DNA of 64,000 nucleotides from Pteria penguin (Eukaryota; Mollusca; Bivalvia; Pterioida; Pteriidae): NCBI GenBank assembly GCA_035048485.1, contig CM068586.1, positions 34,350,563 to 34,414,562 of the forward strand, read 5' to 3'. Shown piece by piece: positions 1 to 12,376 of this stretch (position 1 is its first letter; each line of letters starts with the position of its first letter). The notes under the pieces were generated by a model. It saw only the letters and a program-made list of their open reading frames with translations, ran no database searches and was not told where the DNA came from. The position numbers and the translations under genes were made by a program.

Positions 1-149
1 TCTTCCTGATTTGGTGCACAAAGTTCACGGTCATTTTAGATATGCATTGAAAGATTTCTAAAGATTGGATAAAGACTCAATGGATGACAAAAGTCATCGC
101 AGACAAATTTGCAAACAACAAAGATATAGAAAGGCATCACACAAAAATT
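1..149. other. Unassigned AT-rich sequence
   Basis: I see no gene, repeat family or RNA in this short leading stretch. Confidence 0.5.
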
Positions 150-275
150 AAATTGTAATGCAGTAGAGGCACCGACTTGCGACGGTCAATTGAAGTAACT
201 TTAATTACTCAAATGGTGTGGTTCACCGGTTGATGGGCTCACCTTCCCACTCATCACAATGGGAGAACAATAAAT
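150..275 (+). repeat. Dispersed repeat fragment (family M)
   Basis: The stretch resembles 19565-19664 and 21840-21990. All three share ACGGTCAA-TGAAGTAAC, then ACTCAA-TGGTGT, and a CACCTTCCCA segment. I do not recognise the family. It is non-coding here and probably one end of an old mobile element; an independent fuller copy is seen at 21430-22090. Confidence 0.55.
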
Positions 276-889
276 GGACATATATTTAAAAATATATGTA
301 TTATACTCCATATATATAGATAAAAAACCAACAACGTACCCAGTTTGAGAAGTTTTATGCACACACACAAAGAATATGTAATAGATGAAAATGTATAAAA
401 GTGACGTCAGTTTGAGCTTACCGTGCTCGGCTCTTCTGAAATCGAGCTATATTCCTTTTTCTATCGTAGTCCCAACTAATAATCAGAAGGGACAAGGCCC
501 AGGGCATTATCTCCTAAGAGGAGGTTTAGACAAATCCTGTCATAGAGTCCCCTTTGTCCTATTAATCAGAGTGCAACACTACAGAAAGCGTTTAACTATT
601 TTGAAACCTGATGCGATGAAGTCTTCGGAATTTTTTTGCCCTTCTAATTTTATTAACTCGTTAGTTATAGAAGTTTGTAAGATAGAAAAACAAACGTTAA
701 ATAAATTCACTTCTAGAGTTAAGTTTATTAATAATTTGGCCATAATTGTTACAGACCAAAAGTAATTGATGTTGCAATTTTCAAAAAACCACATAACAAT
801 ATTTTATACTATGGTCTTAAACAGCTGCTGCTGTGGAAGTAAAGTGTTTAGACAGAATGGTAGTTGAACAATGACTTGAATTTGATATG
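276..889. other. No recognisable feature
   Basis: The stretch contains an open frame of 126 codons (385-765, plus) whose translation has no domain, motif or composition that I recognise. Nothing else in it supports a gene. Confidence 0.5.
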
Positions 890-1095
890 ATTTGTTTGGG
901 TTTTATGTAGATTTGGGAGCCAGCTTTGTTTGTTTTTTGGGGTTTTTTTTTTTTGGTGTTTTGATTTGTTTTGTTTTTGTTTTTGTTTTTGGTTTTTTTT
1001 TGTTTGTTTGGGAGTTTTTTTTTTGGGCATTTTCTTTTTTTTTTCGGGGGGGGGATTGTTGTTGTTTTCTGGATTTTTTTCTTTACATTTGTTAT
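890..1095 (+). repeat. T/G-rich low-complexity tract
   Basis: About 200 bases consist almost entirely of T and G on the plus strand, with TTTTG/TTTTTG reiterations and a terminal run of eight or more G. The strand asymmetry is strong. Open frames through it encode only F/V/G/C-rich or K/N/Q-rich simple sequence and are not genes. Confidence 0.85.
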
Positions 1096-2691
<1,596 letters not shown>

Positions 2692-3054
2692 GGGGAGGGG
2701 GTGGGGGAGTAGAGTCGGCTAGAAAAACCGACACATTCCTGTCGTGCGGCGGTGAATCCCTGTTCAAAATCGGGACGACATCTAAAACGGTAGAATACTT
2801 CTGAAACAAATAATTCTGTTTGATACTTTATTAAACTTGAATGTTTCTATATATCGGTCATCACAAATCAATTGGATAAAAAAATTAAGTAATTTGTTTT
2901 ACTTTGGACATTTCTACCTGATATTAGGGCAAATGGAATTAATGTTTATTTTCTTAAAAACTTTTTTTTTATCAGATTATGATAAGGCAAGGAGTATTTT
3001 AAGCCCCCGTCATCAAATGATGGGTGCATATAGTGTTACCCTGTCCGTCATAAT

Positions 3055-3535
3055 TGAGTTTCCGCTCATTTTCTCTTTGAAGGTTCGGTGGATTAAATTG
3101 ATATCGGGTATATAGATGAGATGTATCAAGGGAAGATTCAGGTCAAGTTCGAATATTGGTATCGAACGGTAATTTTTGACAGAGTTATTGCCCTAGAACA
3201 TAGAAAAAAAAAAATAAAAATTAAAAGTTTTTGCTCACTTTCTTGGTAAAGGTTTGATGGATTAATTTGATATTGGGTATATAGATGTATCAAGGAGAAA
3301 AGCAGGTCAATTTCGAATATGGGTGTTATTCGGTAGTTTTTGACAGGGTTATTGTCCTTGAACCTAGATGAAAAAATGATACTTTTCGCTCATTTTCTCG
3401 GTGGAGGTTTGATTGATTAAATTGATATTACGTATATAGGTGTATCAAGGGAAAATAAAGGTTAAGTTCGAATGTGGGTTATTCCGGTAATTTTTAACAG
3501 AGTAACTGCACTTGACCATTAAAAAAATGAAAATA
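3055..3535 (+). repeat. Three tandem ~155-170-bp repeats of molluscan type
   Basis: Three diverged units follow each other, anchored by TTGATATCGGGTATATAG near 3097, its variant near 3267 and another near 3421. Each unit has a CTCATTTTCTC-like head, a TGTATCAAGG segment, an AGGTCAAGTTCGAAT-like segment, a GACAGAGTTATTG-like segment and an A-rich tail. From general knowledge, units of this kind (with a 'cagagttat-gccctt' signature) are widespread in bivalve genomes, often as cores of non-autonomous elements. No coding potential. Confidence 0.75.
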
Positions 3536-4544
3536 TTAACTCTCTGGCTATTATATTTCAACAACTTAGCTGCCAGCGGGGGCATTTGTGTTGCACCGAC
3601 ATATTATCATTATGTTTTTACACATCACTTTTATAACATACCTATTATACCAAATACCAATTCCCATCCACTACGACCATCAACTATGCATGCTTTTGTA
3701 CAGTTGATTAAGATCACTTCCTCAATTTACCGCCGGTTTATCGTCCAGTAGGGGTTTGTTGTAGTCCCAGGCATAATATGTATGGATATCACGTCCAATC
3801 TTTGTCCCATACAAGAGTTACGCTTGAACATCGATGTCAGTTGAACATTTAAAAAAATGATAATGATAATAAGCAAGAGACACCAGAAAGCCAGAAATTA
3901 GTAAATAAAAATTTCATATGTGGCGCCAAGTTTAGTAATGCGGTGGTGTCTGAGAAACTAAATTTTTATTTTATTTCGCTTAAAAAATATTTGAATACAG
4001 TCAAACTTCCATGTTTTGAATACTGATATCTTAAATATCCAGGCTATCTGGAAAACAAGCGAGTTTTTTTTTAATTGTGTGACTGCGAAGAAAGCTGGAT
4101 TAATTTACCGTGAACACACTTATGTCAAGGCTTGCATTATGGCATACGAAGGCATTCATGTTTTGCATAAACACTTTTTTGTAACCATTGTTATTAAATT
4201 ATGATAGAACATCAATATGACTTTGAATTTAGTACAGACGTAATTAAACTTTACCGAACATGATAAGTTGCGAATGATATTAGTCAGGACTACATTAAAA
4301 TCTAATGAACAATGAGCTGTTAAATTAAAATACTGTTTAGTAAAAACATTTCTGAGCTATGAAAGATCTTATCTATCGCGAAGAGCTATTTTGTCAAGGA
4401 CAATACCCGTGGGATTTTAATCTTAATCGGAGAACTTAAGATCCAGTATCCTGAAACATATAAAATTTATCGAACAGTAAAAGACATTTTCTAAAATTTT
4501 TATCAAAAGGTGTGTTATTAAACTTAAGTTTGTTATTTTATTAT
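3536..4544. other. Unassigned; possible tail of the preceding repeat element
   Basis: A segment near 3565-3590 (CTGCCAGCGGGGGCAT) and an AC-TTGAACAT segment near 3820 look like outlying parts of the element carrying the three tandem units. The rest is AT-rich and unassigned. Confidence 0.35.
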
Positions 4545-4760
4545 TGTAAAATACGAAAGTAACTAATGTCGCACGACTATGGCACTAAAACAATGTACGA
4601 CAGTAGACATTCACTGACCTTTGACACTCAGAGGTGCGACCAGGTGCCCTGGAGAAGTGAGCGTGTCCTGTTTTGCTAGACACACCAGCCGTGAATGCCC
4701 TTACATACAGATAAAACAAATCTAAGTCACCACTGCATATAGATGGATGTGAACAAACAC
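4545..4760 (+). repeat. Dispersed repeat (family M, copy 2)
   Basis: The sequence parallels 21572-21830: both have ACGAAAGTAACT, CACGACTATGGCAC, CAGAGGTG-GACCAGGTGCCC, GAGTGAGCGT and GTGAACAAACACTG in the same order. The copies have diverged substantially. I do not recognise a superfamily. A reverse-orientation fragment lies at 17060-17158. Confidence 0.7.
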
Positions 4761-5549
4761 TGTGTAGAAAGTATCACTGCCATATAACATCAGGAAAAAG
4801 AGTATTATAGCACTTAAGTCAAACCCTCCGCTGGGAACATTTTAAAAGATCTTCCTATCATTATATATAAGTGACAGACAATTTTGCTAATTTATTGTGT
4901 ACACGCTTAAATCACTATATGAAGAAGTTATTGAAATCAATATAGAATATTGTGAAATGTGTTTAATACCAAAACTGGAATCCTTCTATACAAAACACTA
5001 CACCTTTAATTGATGCAAATTTATAAATTACTGCAAGTCACCTTGAAATCATATTCTTTTTCTGCTAGCATAATAATAAATATAGAACATATATACCTTA
5101 TAATTTCGCTGCAAATGACATAATATGTTATACATGCATGTAATATAGAATTTCCATACATTTGATTGTTAAGTAATTACTAATTATCAAAGAATATGTC
5201 AGATCTCATTTATTAAATTCATTAAATTTACCCACAAAAAGTAGGATTCAAATTCATTATTGATACATATTCTATTAATTTCAACCCAATCGTTGATCAT
5301 GCAGATATTGATCATAAAATGTACTTAAAAAGAAAAAAGAGCAGTTACCGGCTCAGTTATGTGGCAGAAGTCACCATGGAGCTATACAATACATGAATAT
5401 AAATAATATAATAGAACATTTAACACATTACAAAAATATTTCATTGTAGAGCAATTACGATACCGATACTTTTAATTAAAATAAAAAGGAATTAGCTATA
5501 ATGACTACATCTGTTCTTTTTCCTTTTTTTTTGAAAATGAAAATCTCAG
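4761..5549. other. Unassigned AT-rich sequence
   Basis: No gene seen. Near 5430-5470 a short stretch (ACAAAAATATTTCATTGTAGAGC) resembles part of family M near 19560-19590, so remnants of that element may extend through here. Confidence 0.4.
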
Positions 5550-6135
5550 CTTTTGTAAATTTATCTACAACTAACATTCTAAAAATGCTTAGCACAAAGT
5601 AGATGTAAATAATGCGGGATCCAAGTTTTATCTTACTGTGATTGAGTTCGTTCTTTAAGATTTTAAAATGTTTCACCAGAACTATCACTCTCTCTAAATG
5701 TATATGTCTTGAAGCCATACGGGTGTTATGTACTACTTCATGCGCTTCCAGTTTGACCGTCTCTTATGATGGTCATATATTCATTTCCCTTAACTGGAAA
5801 TATAAGATTGTTATGATCCTTGATACAGTTGACACTGAAACTTGAAATCAAAGAGTTAATTCAAAATCCTCTTTAGCCTGACTCAGTTTCAGCAATGTTA
5901 AGAAAAGTCGATTTTTTTTTGGTTCCACAGTTGCACATTTGTCATCCAATTCCTTTACACATGGACCAAGACAGTGAAAAAATATAAATTGATCGAAATG
6001 ACTAAAACCCGTGTAATAGGAAACAGCATCTGGATTATCTTTAAAGTTTGCAATAGAGTATTTCATAGCAAATGGGTTTTTAACAAAAGTGTGCTCCAGA
6101 TCCTGAATCTTTGTTGGTGTTTGGTCCTCTGTCTG
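5550..6135 (-). pseudogene. DDE_Tnp_4 / Harbinger-like transposase pseudogene with its catalytic core deleted
   Basis: Read on the minus strand, 5849-6135 encodes an N-terminal segment containing DNPDAVSYYTGF and FDQFIFFHCLGP, a layout I know from transposases with a helix-turn-helix and a DDE_Tnp_4 nuclease. A TGA then interrupts the helix-turn-helix (…FELTL*FQVSVSTVSRI), most simply explained as a decayed CGA. Further stops follow around 5785-5800. The reading then passes directly to a C-terminal block, MASRHIHLERVIVLVKHF, which matches the conserved 'RIHVER' end of the family. The region normally carrying the catalytic aspartates and glutamate is absent. The upstream edge has an intron-acceptor-like CTTACAG near 6136. 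It is a dead copy. The family is assigned from recalled motif similarity, not a search. Confidence 0.7.
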
Positions 6136-6689
6136 TAAGTGTAATTAATTATGAGGTGACACAAAAAGCACTCACTTAAAGCACTCAGATAATACACCTA
6201 TGACCATAATGTCAGGTTCCTCAAATGGTTGATGTCTTCTCGCAAATTTTAACTGTCTAGTGCTTGGGGCGGAAGCTTCTTCTTCAGAAATTAAAATGGA
6301 GGAAACAGCATATTCTTTCAGACGAAGACAAATTTTATCTTAATATTAAATTTTGAAGATTTAAAAAGTCGTGAGCTTAGGCTAAAATATGAATTGACAT
6401 CTCTGACGGAGGGGCATTGTTTCGTATATGTCAATGATAGCCTTGAAAGTTCTGGGTTCGATTCCTTTGTCCGACTTCGATTTTTCTTCTGCCTGCATGT
6501 GGTAGAGTGTACTTTATTGTTTTGTTGTTTTTTAATAAATAAAATTCGTTTGAAATTATCAACATGTGTATTATTATTATTTTCTTCTTTATTTCATTTA
6601 ACGCATAGCGCATACTGTGGCACTACATGTTAATTAATAAACTAACCAATTACGGTAATACAACTGACCATATTACTGATTGTCGTATT
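6136..6689. other. Unassigned
   Basis: A GGGTTCGATTCC stretch at 6455-6466 resembles a Pol III B box, but I cannot find a matching A box or tRNA fold. No gene seen. Confidence 0.4.
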
Positions 6690-8521
6690 ACAATTGGTAG
6701 AGACATATATACACAGAGACTGGAAACTCCCTCTCAGCTCTTAGCAAAATACTGGCGTGTGCTAACTGTCTGAGTAGCCCGGATGTAAACAACGGCCGTC
6801 CGCCATATTGTTCTTCATGATGCTCCGCTTGGAAACAATAAAGCCATAATATGGCAATGTTTTAAAGAATCGACTAAAGAAGAAGCCTCAGATAAAACAA
6901 TTAAGTTAAGATCTGATGAAGACAGTATGAGTATGAGTATGATCTGATGCTTGAAATCCTTGGTCCACTGTAAATTTATTACAAAATGACCTCCCATAAT
7001 AAGACGCCATTTCCACGGCGTGTGGTATACAAACAGACACTCGACAGCGTCATTGTCACAAGATTTTCTACTGACTTATCGTAATTCACTCGACAATATT
7101 TTGTTTGCAGTGTTATAGATATTTAATAAAATGTTTTGTGCATTTTTTATTGATCAGCTTGTTGTAAATACTGCACCACACACTTAGTAAAACGGGTATA
7201 TCGGCGACATTTTATTTTTCTGAACGGAGTCGCTGACATTGACCTTGTACAAATAGGTGTTAAAGCAACACCGAATAATTCAATAACTAAGTACAGTCTC
7301 ATGCTTATATGGTATGTGAGCTATTGATATCTGCTTTTTTGTCATTATAAGTATGATATGTGGTATATAAATGAATGTTTATAATCTTTAATTTCATACG
7401 AGTTGCAATTTCCGGTTTTGAAAAGAAAAGTGATACCCTTATATTTCCTAACATTTTTATATCTTTCTGAAGAGAAATTTTAGTTTTCACCATTTGAAAT
7501 AGTTTCAGTAATTAACGAGGGAATGCAAGCATGTGGTCTCACTTGGAAAAAACGAAGCAGTAATTTATTATTTAACACCTTTTTAGGTGCATTTTCAGTG
7601 GTCAAATAGCCCGATTCTCTACTGCTTATAGTAAATTATTATAGGATGTGGCACATCTGGCATGATATTTATCTTAAATGTATATATATATATATATATT
7701 TTTTTTTTTCTTTGATAATACTGCTTCTTTACATTCAATGCAACATAAGGGACCGGTTCGGGGTATTTATTCCTAAACCACAGTAAATTAAAAAAAAAAA
7801 AAGGGGGGGGGGTTAGATGGGCAATCCTCTTTGAGAAAATCGTTTGAAATGTATGGCATATTGCCATAATCTAATTGTCAAAAAAAAAAATAATAAAATA
7901 AATAGATTATTTTAAAAAATTCAAAAGAATCTTAGCAGATATGTTTCTTACCTCTTGAATTGATCTGATCAAATTGGAGATCACTGTCCCAATGTAAAAC
8001 ATCCGAAATCGTCGGACCACACCGGCTGTGCAAATGACAGCATCTTTTTTTATTTTGTTATTTACCGATCTTAATTGTTAAATAAACACTAATTAAGGTT
8101 GGACGATTTGTTGACTGCTTCTAGCCTATGGTTACATAATCAGTCTATGGTAACACCTGGTAATAAGAGGTGAAAACCGAAGCAGGTTAACCTGGATTGA
8201 CATTAACTAAAGCTGGTTTCGGTCTTTGATGAAATGAAAAGAAATGTTGAGATCAAAAGAATTTTACTTTGAATCGGTAAAATGCTAAGAATAGTAATAA
8301 TTATTAAAAATGATAAAATTTCTTAAGTACGGGGCGGTTTGACCTTGTTAATTGTCGTGATATACAGGCTTCACTCGGCTATCGGCGCGGTCAATTTAAA
8401 GAGTATTATGACCGCTAAGCGCGGCGAAACCTAATTTGCATAACAAAAGGGTGTGCAGCATGTTTCCGGAAGTAGTGGCTAGTTTCCAGTCTCTGAAAGT
8501 ATATATGTCTCTGCAATTGGT
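6690..8521. mobile_element. Possible non-autonomous element bounded by ~40-bp inverted repeats
   Basis: The ~40 bases at 6690-6729 recur in inverted orientation at 8481-8521; both contain AGAGACATATATAC and AGAGACTGGAAACT. Three bases (TTA) flank both ends, the target duplication size of PIF/Harbinger elements. The exact ends are uncertain because the outermost bases (CAATTGG against CCAATTG) do not align cleanly. The interior is AT-rich with a short (TA)n at 7680-7700, an A/G homopolymer at 7791-7812, and no transposase. The transposase pseudogene just upstream is a possible but unproven relative. Confidence 0.45.
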
Positions 8522-8804
8522 TATTATATTTTGGCGCTCTGGTCGTTGTTCCCGCCAGTGGTAGTTTTATAAACCATGTCTTAACTTAAAGTCTACGTTA
8601 TATAGTTTTTTTTCAAACTGTATGATTAATATTGTGTATTTATCCTATTCACTGAAACTTGATAAGGTGTAAACATGCATTACTTTTATTTTAGATTACA
8701 TACAAATAGTTACGGTAATGTTTATTATTTGTAGCATATAACACATTATGTAAGAACCTGCAAAAAGACTAGACGAGTGTATCTTGTTCAGTTCAGTCCC
8801 ATAG

Positions 8805-9086
8805 TTGATTGATTGATTGATTGATTTTTGTTTAACGACACACCACGAATATTACATGTATATGTTGACGGCATCTGCTTGATACGGGATATACAAATTT
8901 TGACTTTTGCAACGGACCCAACCCGAAGCAGTGAGGGATCTTTAACGTGCTATGCATACCACGACACGGGGCCTCGGTTTTTACTGTCTCATCCGAAAGA
9001 CAGGACACTGGCATGACCAGAGCGGGACTCGAACCCCGGCCTCCCGATCAGGAGGAGAGCGCCATACCACTATGCCACATCGGCCT
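8805..9086 (-). mobile_element. tRNA-derived SINE, minus strand
   Basis: Read on the minus strand, the element starts with a tRNA-like head (GATGTGGCATAGTGG as A-box region; GGTTCGAGTCCC as B box at 9024-9035). A central domain with CTGTCTTTCGGATGAGACAG follows, and it ends in a (TTGA)n/(TCAA)n tail at 8805-8826. This combination is typical of molluscan SINEs of the Meta-domain group. Imperfect 14-bp flanks (GTTCAGTCCCATAG at 8791-8804, GTTCATAGCCATAG at 9087-9100) could be an aged target duplication. It shares its central and tail domains with the copies near 10968 and 17522 while the heads differ more. It is non-coding, mobilised in trans by a LINE. Confidence 0.9.
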
Positions 9087-9100
9087 GTTCATAGCCATAG

Positions 9101-9528
9101 ACTGGTGAGCTTGTTATATTTAATCGTCAAGTTATATATGTCATTTTTCATTCGTATTGTTAACTTTATTGAATTAATAAAGATGTCGTGTAAAATCCTT
9201 ATTCCAAGTAATATCCACCAGTTGTTTGTCATTAAGAGTTATTTCCTTTGTGACGTATTTTTGAATCATTTTGATAGTTCTGTATTTAGCAATGGTCCTT
9301 TAGATTGTTGTATATAAATGAAGTTAATGTACCATGTCATTAAATCGTGCTGACTGTGATATCTATCATGATTCTAATTGTATATATACATTCATTGTCA
9401 CTTATATTTGTTATTTATGTTTTCCTGGACTGCTTACCAGTTTATCTATGTATCTATGAATGAGATCCCCCCTCAAAGAAAAATTAATTAATCCAGTGGA
9501 AAATAGGGTTACTTGCTAAATCCACCCC
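9101..9528. other. No recognisable feature
   Basis: AT-rich sequence with no repeat family or gene that I can identify. Confidence 0.5.
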
Positions 9529-9547
9529 GGACACAATTATAATTATA

Positions 9548-9616
<69 letters not shown>

Positions 9617-9651
9617 GTTGTTGTTGTTATTGTGGTTGTTGTTGTTGTTTC
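9529..9651. repeat. (ATT)n-(GTT)n microsatellite
   Basis: About 85 bases of ATT repeats pass into about 35 bases of GTT repeats. A minus-strand open frame through it is poly-asparagine and has no other support as a gene. Confidence 0.97.
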
Positions 9652-9719
9652 TAAATTTTACAATCCTACTACAGTAGAAGGCAAACAGATCGAGTAGGGT
9701 CGCATGTCGAAGGGCAGAC

Positions 9720-10604
9720 ATAGAAGTGGTTATTTTGGCCTAACACAGTGACTTGTAAAAATCCACGTGAGTATTTTATTACAAAGATTCGATATTGCAG
9801 AATAGAATAAAAGATGAAATTACTGACCATGAAGAGTTAGTCTAAACATAGATATTATATATTGTAAAAAACTGATGAATCTTACAACTTTTAAATTAAT
9901 CATGTAATCACCTAAGATTACATCGAGTAGCAATTGTTATTCTGGATAAGAAAATAAAAGAGGAGAGGGGATAGTTCAAGATTGTAAAGTAAAAACTTTG
10001 AATATATTTAATTATAATAAAATAAAAAAGAACTGCTTATGACTTTCGAGACGTTGTACATTTTGCATTTTGATAAAACTGATCCATGTCTGCATAAACA
10101 ATACACATTTTTGAATTTTAAGTCTATTTGAATTACGGTGTTCTATGGATTTAAATTATATGATTTCCAGAAATACCAATAAATGATGTTTTACTATGAA
10201 AGGTAACATCAATTCTTATAAAACAGCAATGACATTACAGTAATCCAGCGATGAAAACAGATTTCCATTGCTTTCTGTATTCTGCTATATGCGATTGGGA
10301 TATGGACACAATTGACCGGGACGACGTCATGTCAATTTTGTGTCTACTTCGACTGATATAACAATCGAAATATATATATATATATTATTTTATGTTTAGT
10401 GCAAATATCCCCTCTTGTACTTACTACAGACAGTATAAACACAAAACTGCGCATGTCAGTCTTCTTAAGATAAGATGTGGATCCGTATGTGCAACATTAT
10501 GGCTCTTATCTACAGATCATTATATATATTATTGTTATATTATGTATAATGATGCACTGACAAAGTAAACTGATATTAAATCTACAATTATAGTCATTCA
10601 ATTG
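9720..10604. other. No recognisable feature; 3' flank of the peptide gene
   Basis: AT-rich sequence with a short (TA)n near 10370-10386. No open frame of interest. It lies downstream of the minus-strand peptide gene. Confidence 0.5.
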
Positions 10605-10610
10605 TTTATT
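10605..10610 (-). terminator. Poly(A) signal AATAAA of the cysteine-rich peptide gene
   Basis: TTTATT on the plus strand reads AATAAA on the minus strand, 39 bases after the stop codon at 10650-10652. It is correctly oriented and spaced for the transcript of the gene at 10650-10853. In AT-rich DNA the hexamer could also be chance. Confidence 0.55.
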
Positions 10611-10649
10611 GTCATACACTGAGCATTGTATGTAGTGTATTTTTTCCAT

Positions 10650-10853
10650 CTAACATTGACTTAAACATTTGTTAAATCTTGTGTTACAGAAATACCTACA
10701 TCCGGGATACTTCAGAAAGGGTCGCGCGCATCTGTTCATACAGTAACTGTCCTGCATCCAATTATAACACCTGTCTCTACATTGATCCCCAGAAACAGTT
10801 GCCATGGTTACATACAACAAAACAAGAATGTAGCAGATCACGACTGTCTTCAT
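10650..10853 (-). CDS. Small secreted cysteine-rich peptide (67 residues, 8 Cys)
   Basis: The product begins with MKTVVICYILVLLYVTMATV, a hydrophobic signal peptide likely cleaved near VSG/DQ. The mature part is about 45 residues with eight cysteines spaced C-X3-C-X8-C-X3-C-X9-C-X3-C-X6-C-X3-C. That is two successive CX3C...CX3C hairpins, which would suit a disulphide-stabilised helical-hairpin fold. I chose this start over the upstream in-frame ATG (10898) because a splice-acceptor-like run (TTTTTTACTACAG) ends 17 bases before it, giving a short 5' UTR exon, and because an A sits at -3. AATAAA lies 39 bases after the stop, and a SINE lies about 115 bases upstream. Bivalves make many defence peptides of this size, but the spacing does not match mytilin, myticin or big defensin as I know them. 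An antimicrobial, toxin-like or shell/mucus peptide are all possible; the function is unknown. Confidence 0.65.
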   Translation of the reverse strand: MKTVVICYILVLLYVTMATVSGDQCRDRCYNWMQDSYCMNRCARPFLKYPGCRYFCNTRFNKCLSQC

Positions 10854-10854
10854 T

Positions 10855-10885
10855 TTCCTGGATATTATTCCTGTAGTAAAAAATC
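10855..10885 (-). promoter_or_regulatory. Candidate 3' splice site upstream of the peptide start codon
   Basis: On the minus strand a T-rich stretch leads to ACTACAG, immediately followed by GAATAATATCCAGGAAA and the ATG. It implies a first non-coding exon further upstream, beyond the SINE. No donor site was identified. Confidence 0.45.
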
Positions 10886-10953
10886 GAACTTTAAACATCA
10901 GTGGGTATTTTATTTGACCAGTGATGAATTTGTCATTTTTTGATCACTTACGT

Positions 10954-10967
10954 AATCACAGTTTTTG
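10954..10967 (+). repeat. Target-site duplication, left (AATCACAGTTTTTG)
   Basis: The identical 14 bases recur at 11233-11246 on the other side of the SINE, marking its insertion by target-primed reverse transcription. Confidence 0.9.
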
Positions 10968-11232
10968 AAGCCGGTGTGGCCTAGTGTATAAGATGCTCGG
11001 CTCGTGATCGAGAGGTCCTGGATTCGACTCCAACCCTGGGCGCACCGGTGTTCTGTCTTTCGGATGAGACAGTAAACTCCGAGGTCCCGTGTCATGGTAG
11101 GCATAACACGTAAAAGATTCCTGCTTCGGGTGGGTCCGTGGCAAAGGTCTAAATTTGTATGCAATGCATCAGGCAGATGTCGTCACCATATACGTGAAAT
11201 AATCGTGCAGTGACGTAAAACAATTATCAATC
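10968..11232 (+). mobile_element. tRNA-derived SINE with perfect target-site duplication
   Basis: The head has a tRNA-like A-box region (GTGTGGCCTAGTGTATAAG) and a B box (GGATTCGACTCC, 11020-11031). The central domain contains CTGTCTTTCGGATGAGACAG, and the tail ends in an ATCAATCA-type repeat. Perfect 14-bp duplications flank it (10954-10967, 11233-11246), so the insertion is relatively young. It sits a little upstream of the minus-strand peptide gene, probably in its first intron or promoter. Confidence 0.95.
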
Positions 11233-11246
11233 AATCACAGTTTTTG
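11233..11246 (+). repeat. Target-site duplication, right (AATCACAGTTTTTG)
   Basis: Perfect copy of 10954-10967. Confidence 0.9.
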
Positions 11247-11371
11247 TCTTATACATTGTACTGAATTTCGATTAATGCAACGAACCCTTCACGTTCCTTT
11301 ACTCTTACCAGGAAACGAGATTCCTCTCTTTTTTACCCTAAGAAAAAAGGACACCGACGACGAATTACAAG

Positions 11372-11432
11372 TGCTGCCCGAACCCAAGACCTCTTTTCGC
11401 GAACTCTACAAGCCACCGACTGAGCAAGGCCT
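11372..11432 (-). repeat. tRNA-like fragment, probable SINE head
   Basis: On the minus strand GGCCTTGCTCAGTCGGTGG resembles an A box and GGTCTTGGGTTCGGGCAG resembles a B box, spaced as in tRNA-derived sequences. The cloverleaf is not convincing, so this is a degraded SINE head or tRNA pseudogene rather than a functional tRNA. Confidence 0.4.
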
Positions 11433-12376
11433 GCTCAAGTAAAAATATGGTCGGAAAAGTAATACTGCAAATAATGGTCACAATGCTACGCTTGTATATA
11501 CCTTTCTGTTCGATCATCCGGTTTTTATATCGATTTTGTGTAAATTATAACTATTCGGTTTAAGATGATAAATGTGAAGTCTATAACCAATAATGTTGAT
11601 AATGTCCGAAGACTTAAATTTTGAGAACAGAATACATAGAACACACATGATAGCTAAGGAATAATAACAAAAGATTGCATTTTCTGATAGCGTGTAAATT
11701 CTTATGTGATACCTGTTTCAAAGACTTGTGTATTGACTATTCTGACAATCAGCGCTTTATCATAGGACATTTGAACATAGATGTATTTACTCATAACATG
11801 ATCTGTGTTTACTCTATTTATTTCCAAAGGAAACCAATAAACCTTTTTTTATGTTCCTTGCGAACTGACGTTTTTGTTGGCAGATGGTAATGTTTCCCAT
11901 AAATGTTTGACGCTAAAATAATAATTAAAAATGGTCTATGACGTCACTTTGTCAACCGACAATAAATGCAGTGGTAATCATAAGAGGATTTACATGTAAT
12001 TACGACTAATTCTTGATTTTAAACAGAGATTGTCATCACCTACCGAAAAATCCCTAAATCAAACGAAGTAAGTAAATATCAATGAATGTCAAAAGACAAA
12101 TCTAAGCAGATGAATTAATCAAAATAAAATGATGAATATAATATAGAGTAAAACTTTATAGTATTTGTGATTACAATTCGCACAATTTCAAACAAAATTC
12201 GAAACAGAAAAAAATTAGCAGTCACATAAAATCAAATTCCTGGACAGATACTTACCTGAAATATGTGTCTGTGAAATGAAGAACCAAAATATACTAAGAT
12301 TAAATGTAAAGTTTAACACGTTAAGATTAAAGTTGTATATAACTACTCATCACAACAAGACCTTATCATTGAGATA
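11433..12376. other. No recognisable feature
   Basis: AT-rich sequence with a 71-codon open frame at 11675-11890 that has no family resemblance. No transposon ends seen. Confidence 0.5.

Noticed and set aside
385..765. 126-codon open frame as a protein gene
   Set aside because: No signal, domain, splice context or composition supports it, and a 71-codon frame overlaps it on the other strand.
6455..6466. tRNA gene at the GGGTTCGATTCC motif
   Set aside because: No acceptor, D-arm or A box at the correct distance.
9509..9721. Asparagine-rich protein on the minus strand
   Set aside because: Translation of an ATT/GTT microsatellite with no coding sequence around it.
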